DNA of 64,000 bases from Atrichornis clamosus. Taxonomy: Eukaryota > Chordata > Aves > Passeriformes > Menuridae. This document shows, piece by piece, positions 25,546-38,768 of the stretch. A model generated the notes under the pieces. The model saw nothing but the letters and a program-made list of their open reading frames with translations. It was not told where the DNA came from and ran no database searches. Each line of letters starts with the position of its first letter. Positions within the stretch are counted from its first letter, which is position 1. The stretch spans positions 1 through 64,000 of the forward strand of contig WBMZ01005338.1 of NCBI GenBank assembly GCA_013400975.1, read 5' to 3'. The translations under genes were made by a program, and so were the position numbers.

Positions 25546-28500
25546 TTACCTCTTTGTATCCTATGAATAACTGGGGTAGACAAGTCAGGCACTGAAGTCT
25601 TGGGGACAGACGGGTTGAACTTCTGTTCCTGTGGGTGTGTCTGCTGGTGGGAACACACACTCGCCAATATTATACAGTCCTACACAGATCTCAGATCTCA
25701 CTACCTAGCTTTGCTCTTGTTGAGTCCTACTCTCTAGATGCTGCAAGATTTTTTTCACATAGTAAAACCATTAAACTCCATTTATAAGATTTTGGACATT
25801 AACTAAAACTGCCTACTAATACTATTTAGCCCTTATGCCATGCTCTGTGTTTTCATATAATCTTTATTTCTATAGAAAAGTCAATAACCTGAGTAACAAG
25901 TGAAACATCTACTCTGTGTACTCCTCCACTAATCATGTGCCTCTTCAGAACAATTAACAACTAGTATTGATGCTTGAGACCACCAAATTTATATTGCTCT
26001 ACCCCATGTTCTTTCTCTGCGTGCACTTTAAAATTCCATTTTTTTTGTTTCTGTTCCCTGGAATGAACTACGTAGGGCATTAGTATTTTCAGGCATTACA
26101 GTAAATCATTTCAAGGATTTCAAATCCAAAAAGAAGAGGTATTGGAAATCTGTTAGGCTGATGAGATACCTTCCATGTAATTCATTATTAAATGTAGACC
26201 AAGTCTAGAAATACATCAAAACTAAGATAAAAGCTCAAAGAGTGAGGCTTCAGCCTTTTTGTGAAAGACCTTCAGGTGCTTTTTCTTTCTGCCCAGGGTC
26301 CATGGGGTCCTGATATTATGGGTGCAGATCACTTTCCTGGTAGTGAACGAGTGCCAGAGACACCTAACTCTACAGGTGCTAAAAGTTAGCTCAGATAAAG
26401 TCTTGTAAAGTTAGATGAATTAGTCCTTGACTTGTAGGACTAGCAGCTGAAACAACAGGGGGGAAAAAAGGTCACTTTTCATTCTGTTCCATTAAATCTC
26501 TTAAAGATGATTGGAACAACTGATTTCTCTTTCTAGAAAAGTTGTTCACTTCTCTTTCAGTAGGAATCTCTCTGGCATTTCAGATATATTTGTGACTCTC
26601 TGTCAAAGTTTGCTTCTTCTTCCTTTTCTCATTTTCACCTTCCCAGAGTGTTCTCTTAATGTTAGTGTGTCTTTAAGATACTCGCAGAATCACCAGAAGT
26701 ATGGTGCTCTCTCTTTCCATCTGCTGAACCAGCTGCCTTATTCTTCTTTCTTCCTCATTCTGTTGTTTCTTCATTCTCACCATCCCTGAGTGACTATTTT
26801 TGTTTTGCCTCCTTATTATATTAATTCTTTCATTTTCACTTACCTCCTAGAACAAATGAATTTAGGTGTTTTTGCAGAAGAATAGAGCTACTTAGTCCAG
26901 TGAAATGGAAAGGAACATATAGATTTCTGATCACCATCCAGCAGATCAGTAGAAAATTAAAGCCTTTTCTTGAACTATTGTGGTAAATTGACTTGAGGTT
27001 TTGATTATTTATTTTCAAAAAAGACAGAGAATAGGAAAGCACAGAGGAATGCTTATATCTTTCAACCGCTAACCTGTTGTCTTGTTGGTGACACTATCCT
27101 GTAAAAAGATCCTGGTTCAAGGTCTGATTTAAAATTTGAAAATTGCTGTTCTCTAACTAATTTAGGAGTCTCAAGCTTATCATTACTTGTAAATTTACAG
27201 CTGTTCCATCCATCATCAACTTGCTAATAGGGAGTTGTGCAACTCTCAGGAGCCTGCCATAAGAAATAAGAGCTGTAGGTAGCTGCTACAGCTGGAATCC
27301 CATTCCTCCTCAGGAGCTTCTTAACAACATTCTCAGATGTGTAAATGATCCATCAGTAACCAGAGGGAATTGCTACAAACATAAAAAGCTACCATCACGG
27401 AATGAGATGAACCTTTCACATTGTGATGAGAAACTGCTGGAACAGAGAATCCCTGTACACCAAATCAGTACTGCACAGGTCAGGAGAAGGGAATTTGCAA
27501 ACAATTAGCAAAATAATGATCAAAAGCCACTGAACTTTGGTGAAAGTCTGTTCTCTTGTATAAGTTTCATGGGATATGTCTTCTCTCTGTTTTTTCTTCT
27601 AAATCTTAAAATCCTTATGACATTTCAGTTGTTACTATCACGCAGAATAACCATTCAGTCCAGCACATGAGCCATGGTAGCTTCCCTCTGAATTTCTTTT
27701 TCTGGCCTGGCTCAAAGCCGATTTGGTCTTCCTGTTGTCCTTAATGCATTTAGTCATTTCCCTTCTTCTTGGCAGCCAGCTTCTCCCTGGTCCCCATGAT
27801 TGTTCTTCACTGCTCATTTCTCTAACTGCTCTGTCAGCAGCCACACTGGCAGCGCCATTTCCTCATTATCAACCATTACATCAGGACTCCCCCTTTTCCA
27901 TGTTTACTTCTTTATTTTTTTAATGTGGATTTTTGACTGCCGTGCCTAGATTAACTACTTAGAATTTACATGTCTATACTCTAGAGCTTTTAGAATTATG
28001 ATCTCATTCATACTGTTCTCATCTAGAATATCTCATCTCAAATAATTTGTCCATTAAGTCCAGTATAATCAAGGAAAGTTGTCTACACTGCTTCCTTTAA
28101 TAATCTCATCCCTCTAAACCTTCTGCAGTGACCATTTCCTCTGACACATCCATAATATAATTCCAATATTTCTTTTTGCTTTCCAGTCATATATCACATA
28201 GCCATTGTCAGCCTCTTTTTCAAGAGGCTGCAATTGTATATTCCTTGTCAATTTCTTATGAGTTCTTGCATTTTTTTCACCCCTATTCACTGTCCCCATG
28301 CTTGCTTCTTGAGTTCATACACATATTGTTGGAAAATCAGGCTAACTGAAGAAAAGAGGAGCTAAAACCAGGATCATTTAATAAGATCTTCTGCTGGGCA
28401 ATTTTAGGACCTCATTGTCATGCTTTCCTCTCCCCTTGTGGCTTTCTGACTTGTGACATGTTGAGTACAAACTACATACTCTTTGAATAATATTTTTTGA

Positions 28501-28705
28501 GAATCCTAGAAAATTCCTGGCCACATACAAGATAAAAATGATTAAAGCTATTTTTCTGATTTCAACACTAAAAGACAAAATTATTTTTAAAGACTCATAC
28601 GAAAGTTCAGAATAAATTGGTAGAATTATTGGCTGAGGTTGCACCTGTGCTATGTAATGGGTATTTCTTCACAGATCCATCTTAAAGAGTCATACATTCT
28701 AAAGG

Positions 28706-28818
28706 ACAATCACTATAAGGATAAAAAGAAAACCCAACAAAAATCCCACTCTTTTTTTTTGAGACAATCACTGTAAGGATAAAAAAAACCCAACAAAAAT
28801 CCCATTCTTTTTTTTTGA
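28706..28818. repeat. Tandem duplication, period 58
   Basis: Sequence starting ACAATCACTATAAGGATAAA at 28,706 and running through a T-run recurs from 28,764 with one substitution (CTATAAGG to CTGTAAGG), small length changes in the A-run and one further substitution (CCCACTC to CCCATTC). Both copies end in a T-run followed by GAGA. Two copies only; looks like a recent local duplication. Confidence 0.88.
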
Positions 28819-30533
28819 GAAGACACCATATCACTTGATCGTGTCTGGTTGTTATTCTGGATGGCTGCAATACCCAAGACTGCACTTTCACTTCCTAAAC
28901 ATTCTTCCAGAGGCAGAAATCTGTTGATGACTCAACATCACCTTCAGAAACTACAACTATTGTTCTCTGAGGAGTTTAGTTCCTGTTCTTTTTCTTTTGG
29001 TTAGAAAATTGCATGTGCTTTTAATCTCTATGTCTAACTGATCCAACAACAATGTTAGCAAATATTGCTTTTCAAGCATGAAATGTAAACGCACCTGATA
29101 AAGGATGAATTTTCTGGTATCTAGACTGTCTCAAGTGCTACTGTTTTACAAGTCTCCACTTTTTTGGTTGTTCTTTTATTCATGGAGTACATAAATTACA
29201 GAGGCTGTTTTAGCACCAAGTAAATATACAAGATGCTAAGAAATATAGGTGTGATTGATTTGACTAAATGTTAGTGACTGCATCTGAACTAGTTACCAAG
29301 GCTCCTGTCACAGTCACAGTGCAAAGAAGCACTATTAATTCCATCTTAGGTTGGATTTTTAGACAGATCAAAGAAATGTGACCTTTCCCCTGTATTTATA
29401 AAAAAAAGTGGGGAGACTATTTCTAATGTCGATAGATATGATATACATGTGTAACATTTAATGATAAAGATCTTCTCTTTATAATTTAACCCTTTATTGG
29501 AATCGTGGGCCCAACTGTTCACTAGCAACAATTCCACAGGTATAGGTAACTAATTTTCTGAATAAAGACCTTTCAAGAAAACCAGTTGACTGATCAAATG
29601 AAACAAGAGCAGTCATAGTTTACCTTCACTTTGCCCCAAATTCACTTTGTAATTATGACATAAAATGTAACCAAACCATGCAGGAGTGTTCAAAAGCCAG
29701 TAGTGAGCAGCTATAGTACAACTCTTTCCTGAATCAGAGGACTAAGGCAGAGAGAGACATACCTGTTTTCCTACATTCTTTAGCAAAACCTGCCTTTCTG
29801 CTTTACAACCCAGTACCACTACTGACTCAGATCTCAGAAATACATGCTATCCAGGAAGGAGGAGTTTTTTTCCATTTCTCATCTGTAAGTAATTCCCAAA
29901 GATGAATTCCCAATAGCCATATAAGTATGAATTGTAAGTGATTCTGTCTTTAAATAACTTACATTCTATATGTTCACCCAAAACCCAAGTAACCTCTGCA
30001 ACCAAATAAAATAATTGCTTGTAGAAGAATAGAGACACATTCTTGTGGTAGGTCTTACTGGAAAGATGCCCATGTTGCCTTGAAGGCCAGTATTGGCTGA
30101 AGGATAAGGCAAACTTTCTTCATCAGTTATAACGGAAAGTCTACCTATTGTAACTCCAAAAGCTGGCAACTACCAAACAAAATTTCTAGCAGTGATTTGC
30201 CACTGCGCAGGCTTAAATCCCTTATCTTTAAATCCCTAACATATTTATATGTTCTGCTTTTCTGTCCATCTCTACATTCACCCTGACATCACATATATTG
30301 GTGATTTAATGTAGATGCTATTTGAGTTGAAAATACAGTAAATCATGTTACTATTCTGAAACTTCTTCAAAAAAGCATGTCTGTTCCACACACCTATGGG
30401 ATTTTTAAAAGAATTTGAAAGGACCTTCTTCTTTGTCATGGTTTATTTTATTCATTTTACCGGAATATTTGGGTTAATTATATCTTCTTGAAATGAGGAA
30501 CAGATGGAGATAGACTGCCCATGCCATGCCAGC

Positions 30534-30580
30534 AAAAAAAAAAAAAAAAAAAAATTTAAAAAATTAAAAAAAAAAAAAAA
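30534..30580. repeat. A-rich low-complexity tract
   Basis: A21, then TTT, A6, TT and A15. No retroposed body was recognised on either side. Confidence 0.85.
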
Positions 30581-32699
30581 GGATGGTTCAATTGTAAAAC
30601 TAAGCAGCCTAATTTTCCTCTTCTAGTTAAAGGAAGATACTGAACATTAGCCATCTATAGGAAGAAGAGGAGAAAATGTAACGAAAATTTTAAATGCATA
30701 ATAGTACACTACTACTACTAGTAGTGGTAGTATTGATAGTGTGTTATGGCACACCCAGTTTGTTTGTGCTAAAATAATGGGTATGTCTGAACTTTGCTGA
30801 GAAACCACTGCCTTCTGAAGGGTTCTTTTGTTCAATATTTCTTAATTTATTTTCTATTTTATTTCCTGTAAACTTGTAGCATTTTCTACTCTGTCCTTTA
30901 TAAGTTCATGTTTCAGTCCCTTGTCCCAAATTCATCAGTATCTGCTCATAGGGCTCATTCCTTCCAACATAGTTAAACTAACTGCAAATATGAATGAAAA
31001 AAAAAAACCCAAAACAAAACCAGTTTTATTTTAATGTAGATGGATTAGAAGTTGGAAAAGGAAGAAAGAGTGAGAGAGACCTTTACCTTCTTGTCCATCT
31101 ATTCCTTGCACCAGGAGCATTCAGCTTCACAAATGATTCTTTAATGAACTATGTGTAAGGAAGCTAATCAATTCCACCAGTGCAGTGGGAAACAAAGAGA
31201 TTTTTGAGTGAAAACCCATGAAAAATATAATGAAACACAAAATTGAAGGAATTCTGCCTATAATACTAAGGACCTTGCTCTTCAGAATTCAGACACACGT
31301 AGTTGTGAATGCTCTTGTTATTAAAGTCTACCTATCAGATTCTCTGATGTTACTGAAGTCATAAATTTTAAAGCTTGCACTTCTGAAAACTCTGGAAGTG
31401 CCTAAATATGAATCTAAGAATCTAGATCTAGCCATCTGGTTTTGAAAATGTTGGTTCAAAATTCCATGCTTTTATTGGCATCTAACTCACAAAGAGATTT
31501 ATTTGACAACACTTCACATTCTCTGAACTTCCTGTACAATTTTCAAGCAGCAAAGCATGTTTTCAAAATTAGCTTAGTCATTGGGCACATAATTTCCATT
31601 AAAATGAATATGAGTGGGGTGTCCAAATGATGTGGCATAGAGTTACAGGGCACTTACTTTCTTGATCATCAAGTCCAGAAGTCTTTTATTACAGGCAAGA
31701 ATATCATACAGTTTTATCCATCAACATATTAAAAATAAGCACGTCATGTCACCACAATCTTATTAAAGTTATCATAAAATCTCACTGTGCTAGCAGTTGA
31801 AAACTTACTTTTCATGCCTAGCCTAACCGTTTCATATTTACCTATTCTGTGTTCTGTCCACCTCTGTATACAGCATGTTTCTGCTCTTCTGGTGTGCTTA
31901 GAACATATTTTTAGACATACTAAAAGACATTTTTAACAAAAAAAAAATTGACTCCAAACCACTGATTTTAGGGTGCTCAGTCCTCAGTGGGAAACATTGT
32001 GACTGTGGCAGCTGAAAGCTTAAGTTGTTTTCCAGAAAAAAAAAGAGAGTATGAGGGAAGCTTTTCAAAAATCTATTTCCATTGTTTTAATCAAGATCCA
32101 ATTTGTTCTTCTGGCTAGCAGCACTGTATCCTCATGGAATAAAAAGCAAAATCCTTCCACAGGCATCACCTACATTACTAGCAAGTCTGCAGATTAAGCA
32201 AGCTCTGTGTCATTGTTTGGGGCCATTACAACATCTATATTTGCGTTACTAAAGAGAAAAAGCCAAACTTGATTCTTGAAAGCACTCATTTCACTTGAGT
32301 CATAATCACTCAGGTCACACTTAGGACCCTCCACAGTGAAATATGTTATGATCTGTGGGAGTTTGCAAGAGGGAGAAGGAGAGATGGAGAAAATCAGTAT
32401 TATGCAGCACATTTTGTATGAAATTTGGGAAACACCTGAACTAATGGATTTATAACACTTAGCATTATGATTCCCATAAGATGATTTATTTAGTAATTCT
32501 GATGACCTTAAGCAAGGATACTTTTGAAACCAGGTAATCTATTAAATTATCTGCCTGGAACATACTGAATACCATCCTAATTCCAATCCTGAACAAGGGT
32601 AGAAGATTAAATTATAGTCACATTTGTGGAAGTTTTGTGAAAATTTGAAGCACATTAGAAAAGAGAAGGAGAAGCTCCCTATGAGAGAAAGGCAGACAG

Positions 32700-33020
32700 A
32701 ATTCACCTGTTCCCAACCCTTTTGGAAGTAGCTGCATTCCTGGGTGTGAAGAGTAGCATGCAGCTGGGCTGACCAAACATGCATGCCTGTAGGTCAGGAC
32801 TAACCCCTCTATGGATGTAAGTCTAGACCAGCCGGTGCTGGGCATGGACTAACCCCCCTACATGTGCCTCCTGGCTGATTGGGACCTTCACATTCCATAT
32901 AAATGGTATCATTCCTGCCTTGGGGAAGAATGTAAGTCCGTAGAACAACAGCCTCCTACTGCTTATGAAGCAACAAAAGAATCCTGCTATGAGGGCTGAA
33001 ATATATTAATCACTCCAACT
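32700..33020 (+). mobile_element. Candidate solo LTR of an endogenous retrovirus
   Basis: This stretch differs from its surroundings in composition and has LTR-like order. An imperfect 49-base direct repeat (GGACTAACCCC at 32,797 and 32,846) sits in the presumed U3. An inverted CCAAT box (GATTGGGACC) follows at about 32,878, and CATATAAAT, a TATA-like box, at about 32,897. No internal retroviral coding sequence lies beside it, so if it is an LTR it is solitary. Exact ends and a target duplication could not be fixed. Confidence 0.35.
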
Positions 33021-34026
33021 AATGATCAAGACTAGGTCACTAGATGGAGCAGATGATCTAACAATATTTCCCATTCTTAAGTAATAGGATTAAGATAAAG
33101 CAACTGTAGAGGGCTAGGTAAGCCACAGGTGATATCATTAACCAGAGAAGACAAAGTAAAAGTCTCAAGGATTCAGGACGTACCTATCTGTTGAATTACT
33201 CATTGTCAGAGATAGACTATTCAAGTTATAAATATATTCAGGAACCCAAATTACTTGAAAAATTTGTCACATATAGGTATTTTAAAATTAGATTTGGGTT
33301 TTCCACTTTCAATGGAAATTATTATAGTTAGTCGTTATTATAGTTATGTGAAAGACCCTTTATATGTAGACATTGAACTATCATTGATAGTCCCAGAAAA
33401 CTTGCTTCCTTTTGACCTTAGAGGCTAACACCCTGTAAATAGTTAAGAAAAAATAACGCTATTTCCTAATGATTCCTTTTCAAATAAGAAATCCTGGAGG
33501 GATGTCTTGCAAATATGCAATCAAAAGAAAGGTAATCTGTATTTTAATGATAATGTCAGTGGCTGCTATAAGCTATTATCTCAATATATGTTTCATACTA
33601 TGATGAAGTCTGAAAACTGTACATTTAAGTCTTTGCCTGAAATATTTTCAGAAAATATTATTTGCTTAGACAAATCAAATAGCTACGGCTGCCAGATTCT
33701 CTTTTGAAAAATAAAGGAAAATTTGAAAGCATACCTCTACTTACTCATTCTCCAGTTCTCAAGTGATCCCAGCTTTCAAAATTTCATCTTCTAGAGTAAG
33801 AGGCTGTTTCCCAGAAGTGCATATCATATCTGTATCTAGTGCAAAAAAAAGACCCTCATGATATAAAGATATCTATGCCTGCCAAGTTTGAATTTGGTTC
33901 AGATAATAAGTATAGGGTATTTTTTTTAATTTGCCCTTTCACACCATTGTGTAGCATGACGAAAAGAAAGCAGATTACACTGTGTTGAGCTGAGTTATCA
34001 TTCAGATAAAAACAGTGAGGAAATTC

Positions 34027-34066
34027 ACCGGAAACGTTCTTCCGTGTGGTTACATCACTGACGTCA
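34027..34066. promoter_or_regulatory. Cluster of two ETS-like motifs and a full CRE
   Basis: Within 40 bases lie ACCGGAAAC (34,027-34,035, ETS core GGAA), CTTCCG (34,039-34,044, ETS core on the minus strand) and the full palindromic CRE TGACGTCA (34,059-34,066). Five CpG survive in this short span in an otherwise CpG-poor neighbourhood. It is a candidate enhancer for HGF or CACNA2D1; activity is inferred from motifs only. Confidence 0.35.
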
Positions 34067-34513
34067 ATTCAGAAGTTCTGTGTATTTCAAGAACAGATGT
34101 CAGTTTTCAAATGTTTTGTATTATAAATAAATTGGCTTTTTACTTGAATAGTGAGATAGCTGTACTTTGGCTGTAAATACAATTACTTTTGGCTAAACAA
34201 CTGCAAATTTCCAGCTCTGAGATATGTTGATTTACGGAAATACATAGGGGGAAAACAAAAATGCAGAGACCAAAATTATTTTTCTGAATCATTCTTTTTA
34301 ATCAATGTAGTGGGAAGCATGAATGAGAATATGCTAAGACACAATGAATGAAATCTTAGAGATTTCTCATTTTACTTTACGTTTTTTCGTTATTTGAAAT
34401 CTGATTAGTATGCTAAAAAAAAAAAAAATTACAAAAAACCCCAACAAAACTCCAAAACTTCAAACCTGAAATAGATCGATCCAGTCTAGGAATGCTATTC
34501 TCCGATCAAACAT

Positions 34514-34644
34514 TTTGTCTTGAAAATTTGAGGCAATGCTGCTTTCCTGTCGCTGTTTCAGGTGAGTCTCCTTTTCAACACTTTGTCTTGAAAATTTGAG
34601 GCAATGCTGCTTTCCTGTCGCTGTTTCAGGTGAGTCTCCTTTTC
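34514..34644. repeat. Tandem duplication, period 68, 63 bases identical
   Basis: The unit beginning TTTGTCTTGAAAATTTGAGG at 34,514-34,576 is repeated without visible change at 34,582-34,644; the copies are separated by five bases. The unit ends CAGGTGAGTCTCCTTTTC. Identity across 63 bases indicates a recent event. Confidence 0.95.
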
Positions 34645-35487
34645 CAAAGATTTTAAAGGAGTATTTAGTTGGCATAGAAAGCTGCAGTGGCCACAACAGA
34701 AGGATCTGTGATCAGTTCAGTCAAGGGCTCCTGATCAGGTTCACAAAGTCTCACTGAAATATATCACTCCGGTATTCTAGACTTGCAAGGTGAACTATGG
34801 GTGAAAGTGAGGGACAAAGTCCAAAACCGATGTAAAAATATTCACCACTCAATCAGTGCCAAAATCTGAATGGATCGAAATTGGCCTAACTCCATGCCTA
34901 CCATCTCAAAACCAATTGATTCTGAAAATCTATTGCCACAATTTTATGTTCAGGTTTAAGTGACACTGACACCTCTCTACCAACTGGCAGTCTTTCAAAA
35001 TGGAGCTGCTTGGTGCTTTCTTCTATTTTGTGTCTTGAACCCCTATAGGGCAGATTATCTGTTCTCAGATTTGATGATGCAGATGACAAAACTGTCTCCT
35101 GAGTTCTTTTGCCTTACAGTCATTATACCAGTTCTGAAGATTTGTATGGATGGAAACAAAACAGTGAGTGAATTTGCACCCTCCTGCTGAGATATTGCTT
35201 TTCCACAGTAGACTTGGCTCTTACAAAAATTTTATCCTGGAAGATGATGAATCTGTTGGTTTTGGGAGCTTTGATGTCCTTTTTGCTTTCTTCAGTGACT
35301 TCACAAGGGACTATCAGAGAAATGAACCAAATGTTTGTTGAGAAAAGACATTATTCTTAAAGCAATTATGTATCTAGATGAAATGCTCTAAATAGAATTA
35401 GTATAGCTACTACAAATATTTCACTAAAAATGTTTTTCTTTGAAAATAGTCACTTCAAGAAGATATGTTCACGGACCTATGCTTTAC

Positions 35488-35551
35488 TTTTTTTTTTTAT
35501 CTTTTTTTTTTTTTTACTTTTTTTTTCTTTTGGTGAGTGGGTGTTTTTTTT
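35488..35551. repeat. T-rich low-complexity tract
   Basis: Several T-runs of eight or more broken by single A, C or G bases and by a GGTGAGTGGG segment. Confidence 0.8.
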
Positions 35552-38500
35552 CTCATTGAAAGAAAACAAACCAAAAAGACTGACAAACCGAAACCAGATA
35601 AATCACTAGGAAAGGAACAGGAAAATCTTTGTATATCTGGTTAAAATATGTTAGCACAGGCTTTCAGAGATTTTCTGTCTCTTTCTTGTCCCACAGACAA
35701 TTCTCTTTGTGTCAGTTCCACTTCTGGAAGAAAAGTGAAGTGGAGATTTCTAAACACAAGTAGATGTTGATAGGACTGATAGCTTGAGGATTACAACAGG
35801 CCTACAGAGTATTATGATCTGCTAAGAGCATCAGCTTGTTGTTACTGGATATCTCAGTTCAAACCCTAAGTCCTAAATCACCACTGAAAATAATTTACTA
35901 TGATTAATTCCAGAGGAGCTGAAACTCTTGAGGTGGAGAACCCAGCTTAATTCCAAAGTATTCTGAACACTTTGCACTGCACCCTTATTATGTTCACTGT
36001 CTGAACCACTCAGTGACAGACTGACACTAGATGGAGGCACAGAGACTACACTTACACTGCCCCATGCATAGGCAGAAGGCAGTTTAAAATATGTTGCAAA
36101 TTCAGGCTTTATACATAAAAGAAGCCATTTTAGAATAAAACTGATTGTGAAAGGTACTAAAGAAATTGAATGTAGGGGTTTTTTGCCTGAACAAGTGTCC
36201 TTGGTCCATGACCCAGTGTGAACTTTCCTAAACCCTGTATCCACAAGACCCTCCTATCGTAGAACAGAGGGATCTATAAACTATGCGGGATCTGTAAACT
36301 ATAAACTACAGCAGCTCCATTAGGGGAACACTTTCAAACTGAATTGGTAGAAAAAAAACTAGGGGAAAATTCTGTGTTGTTTTGTTTGGAAGTTTTTTGT
36401 TGCTTTTGGAAACCCTACATACTGTTTTCACAATCTCTTACTAAAGGTGCTAGGAAGACTTAAAGGTAGAAAAGAATTAGAGAGCTGTAAGCTTGGAGAC
36501 CCATCTGAACCTCACTTCAGTAGAAATATTATCTTATTTATATGGAGAAGAAATTAATAATGACAGTACATAATATATATTAACCCTTGGAAAATCCCTT
36601 TTCAGGGTATATGGAACTGACATTGATTAAAGCAGAAATCCCACGTGTGGTTTTGTCCTGTTCTAAATTATTCATGTCCTGGCAAGACAGCCCTTCATGA
36701 ACATCCAAAAATAAATAAATCTTTGAAAAACCAACTGGTTTTTGAATGCTGGATTTTCAAGGAGGAAAAGAGAAAATGTATGTCCATCCACAAAAATTAG
36801 GAAAATGAATTTATTGTTGGTTGGAAGAAGATTTGTTCCTTTCTGGAAAACAGAAGGATTTGCCTTGTTATCTTAATAAATTCCAAACCTTTGGAAATGT
36901 CAGAACCACAGAGGGCTGTGCTCTTCTGTTTTAATCAGTTTTAGCTTTCCTTCCTGGACTACCTTTACAGAATTCAATAATTCATATTTTTAAGTACCCA
37001 CTCATTTCCAGTGAGGAAGGGTAAAGATTCTTAGGAGTCAGACACGAGGTAGACCTAAAGCTATTAACCATAAAGCAGGACTAAACGTTACACTTTTTTG
37101 ATTACAGAACTTCACAAGTGCTGACCTACAGTTCCCCAAGAGGATTTTCTCACCATCTTCTGTACCACTCATACCTTTGCTTTTTCTCATTATTTTAACT
37201 TTGCATCATTTTCAGCACTTCACCTCTTGAAGGTGTTTTAAAGAATGTTAACGAATCAATAGTGTGGCATTACAAATTACTGCAATCAGTATAACACTTC
37301 ATAGCTCCAAATAGGGTTGTGATTCCACCTAATAGAAGATAATTACCTGCCCTGGCCAACCTCCAGTCTAATAGAGGGGCCAGGCAGAGGGTAGCACTAA
37401 TATTGTGTGATCAGTGAAAGGTTTGTATGTGGACAGTGGACATGAAATTATGAGATGTTTAGCCTTACAGGATACAGATCTTACAGGATATCTGTGGCTG
37501 AACCAGGAGTACTCCACGGGATTAATCCGAGCACACAGAGTAGCCTACACTGTGAAAGTGCACAGCTGTCTCTTATACTTAGGAGACAGAAGCAGGCATT
37601 TTTGGGGTGAATGTCATCTCATACTAAAAGGAGACATGTAAACATGAGGTAGAAAGTGTATAAACCCACCACTTTGATCCATCATAGACAGAAAGCCAAG
37701 GATTGAGTTCAACAGCAGATATCTTGAATACAGACAAAATGTTAACCAAAATGGATCCCACCTTCTGCTTTCATATTGCAAAATTCAGCTTTTCTTTGGC
37801 TCTTTTTTTGAAAGAAAGAAAAAAAACAATTCCCATTTTAAAGATGAGAAATCAGAGAGGTAAATAAAAAGGAAAAAAAAAAACCAAGAAAAGGAATAAT
37901 ATGGATGCCATTGCAGCTTCTTTGTAGACAGGAAAATATTTGAATGAGATCCATAACCCTGATTGAGCAGTGAAAAGGCAGAATTAGATATCTCAGAAAG
38001 GAATCAAATCAGCTATATGACATTGGACCTTTTCCATGGCATGCCTTTTCCTTTTTTAGAAAGGAACCCCTACATTCTCAGTGACTCAGTCCTCTATACA
38101 AGGCTTTGGCTTTCTCAGATGCCGTTTCCTTGCACTTTCCTTGAACAATAAGTGTGATATTTGTAATGGCATCAGTGTTCGACCATGATCCAAATATTTT
38201 TGAGGAATTAAAAGATCTCTGCAGTGGTATAATGTGCACTTTTAAATAACAAGTCCCTTCAAGGAAAAAAAAAAGACTCAGATTCTACAAAAATACCTAT
38301 CATCTCCATTACCCTTAGCCCTCCCTGGCTACACAGTTCCTGCTATAACCACAATCTCCTTCTGCCTCATAAAGCTGCTATTTATCTTGTTATTTCCCAT
38401 CTCTTTCTTTTTGTGTTTCAAAAGATTTAGGTAAAGTTGACATCTTTGGACTGCAGGCTGTTGAGGATATGGCATCCAATTAAAGCATTACATTGCACAA

Positions 38501-38700
38501 GCTGTGACATTCCAGAACACCCCTTTATGACTGATTTCACCGAGCAGAAGTGTTATTACCTGGAACATCTTCATTTTCTTTTTTCAAACATGAAGGAATA
38601 GATTGTGACAGCAGCTGATAGCAAGTGAAGAGGAGGTAAATTCCCAAGTACTTCGCACAACCTGTGCCTTGTGCTGTGTAGAATTGTTCTGACACAGACA

Positions 38701-38768
38701 GTGTCAGGCTGCTGGCACAAAGGCTCCGCGAAACCTCTCCCAGGACTTTTCATCTGACAGCCTGACAC
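38701..38768. repeat. 11-bp perfect inverted repeat with a 46-base loop
   Basis: GTGTCAGGCTG at 38,701-38,711 pairs with CAGCCTGACAC at 38,758-38,768. The arms do not extend further. It may be a coincidence or the remnant of a short hairpin element; no flanking target duplication was recognised. Confidence 0.6.

Larger units (their letters stand above)
20709..32690. other. Intergenic DNA, AT-rich, no gene recognised
   Basis: Many short frames, the longest 121 codons at 21,617-21,982 on the plus strand, none resembling a known family. Notable structures are a possible ancient-repeat fragment at about 25,490-25,545, a two-copy tandem duplication at 28,706-28,818, an A-rich tract at 30,534-30,580 and a palindromic ACT/AGT run at about 30,707-30,732. 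Confidence 0.6.
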
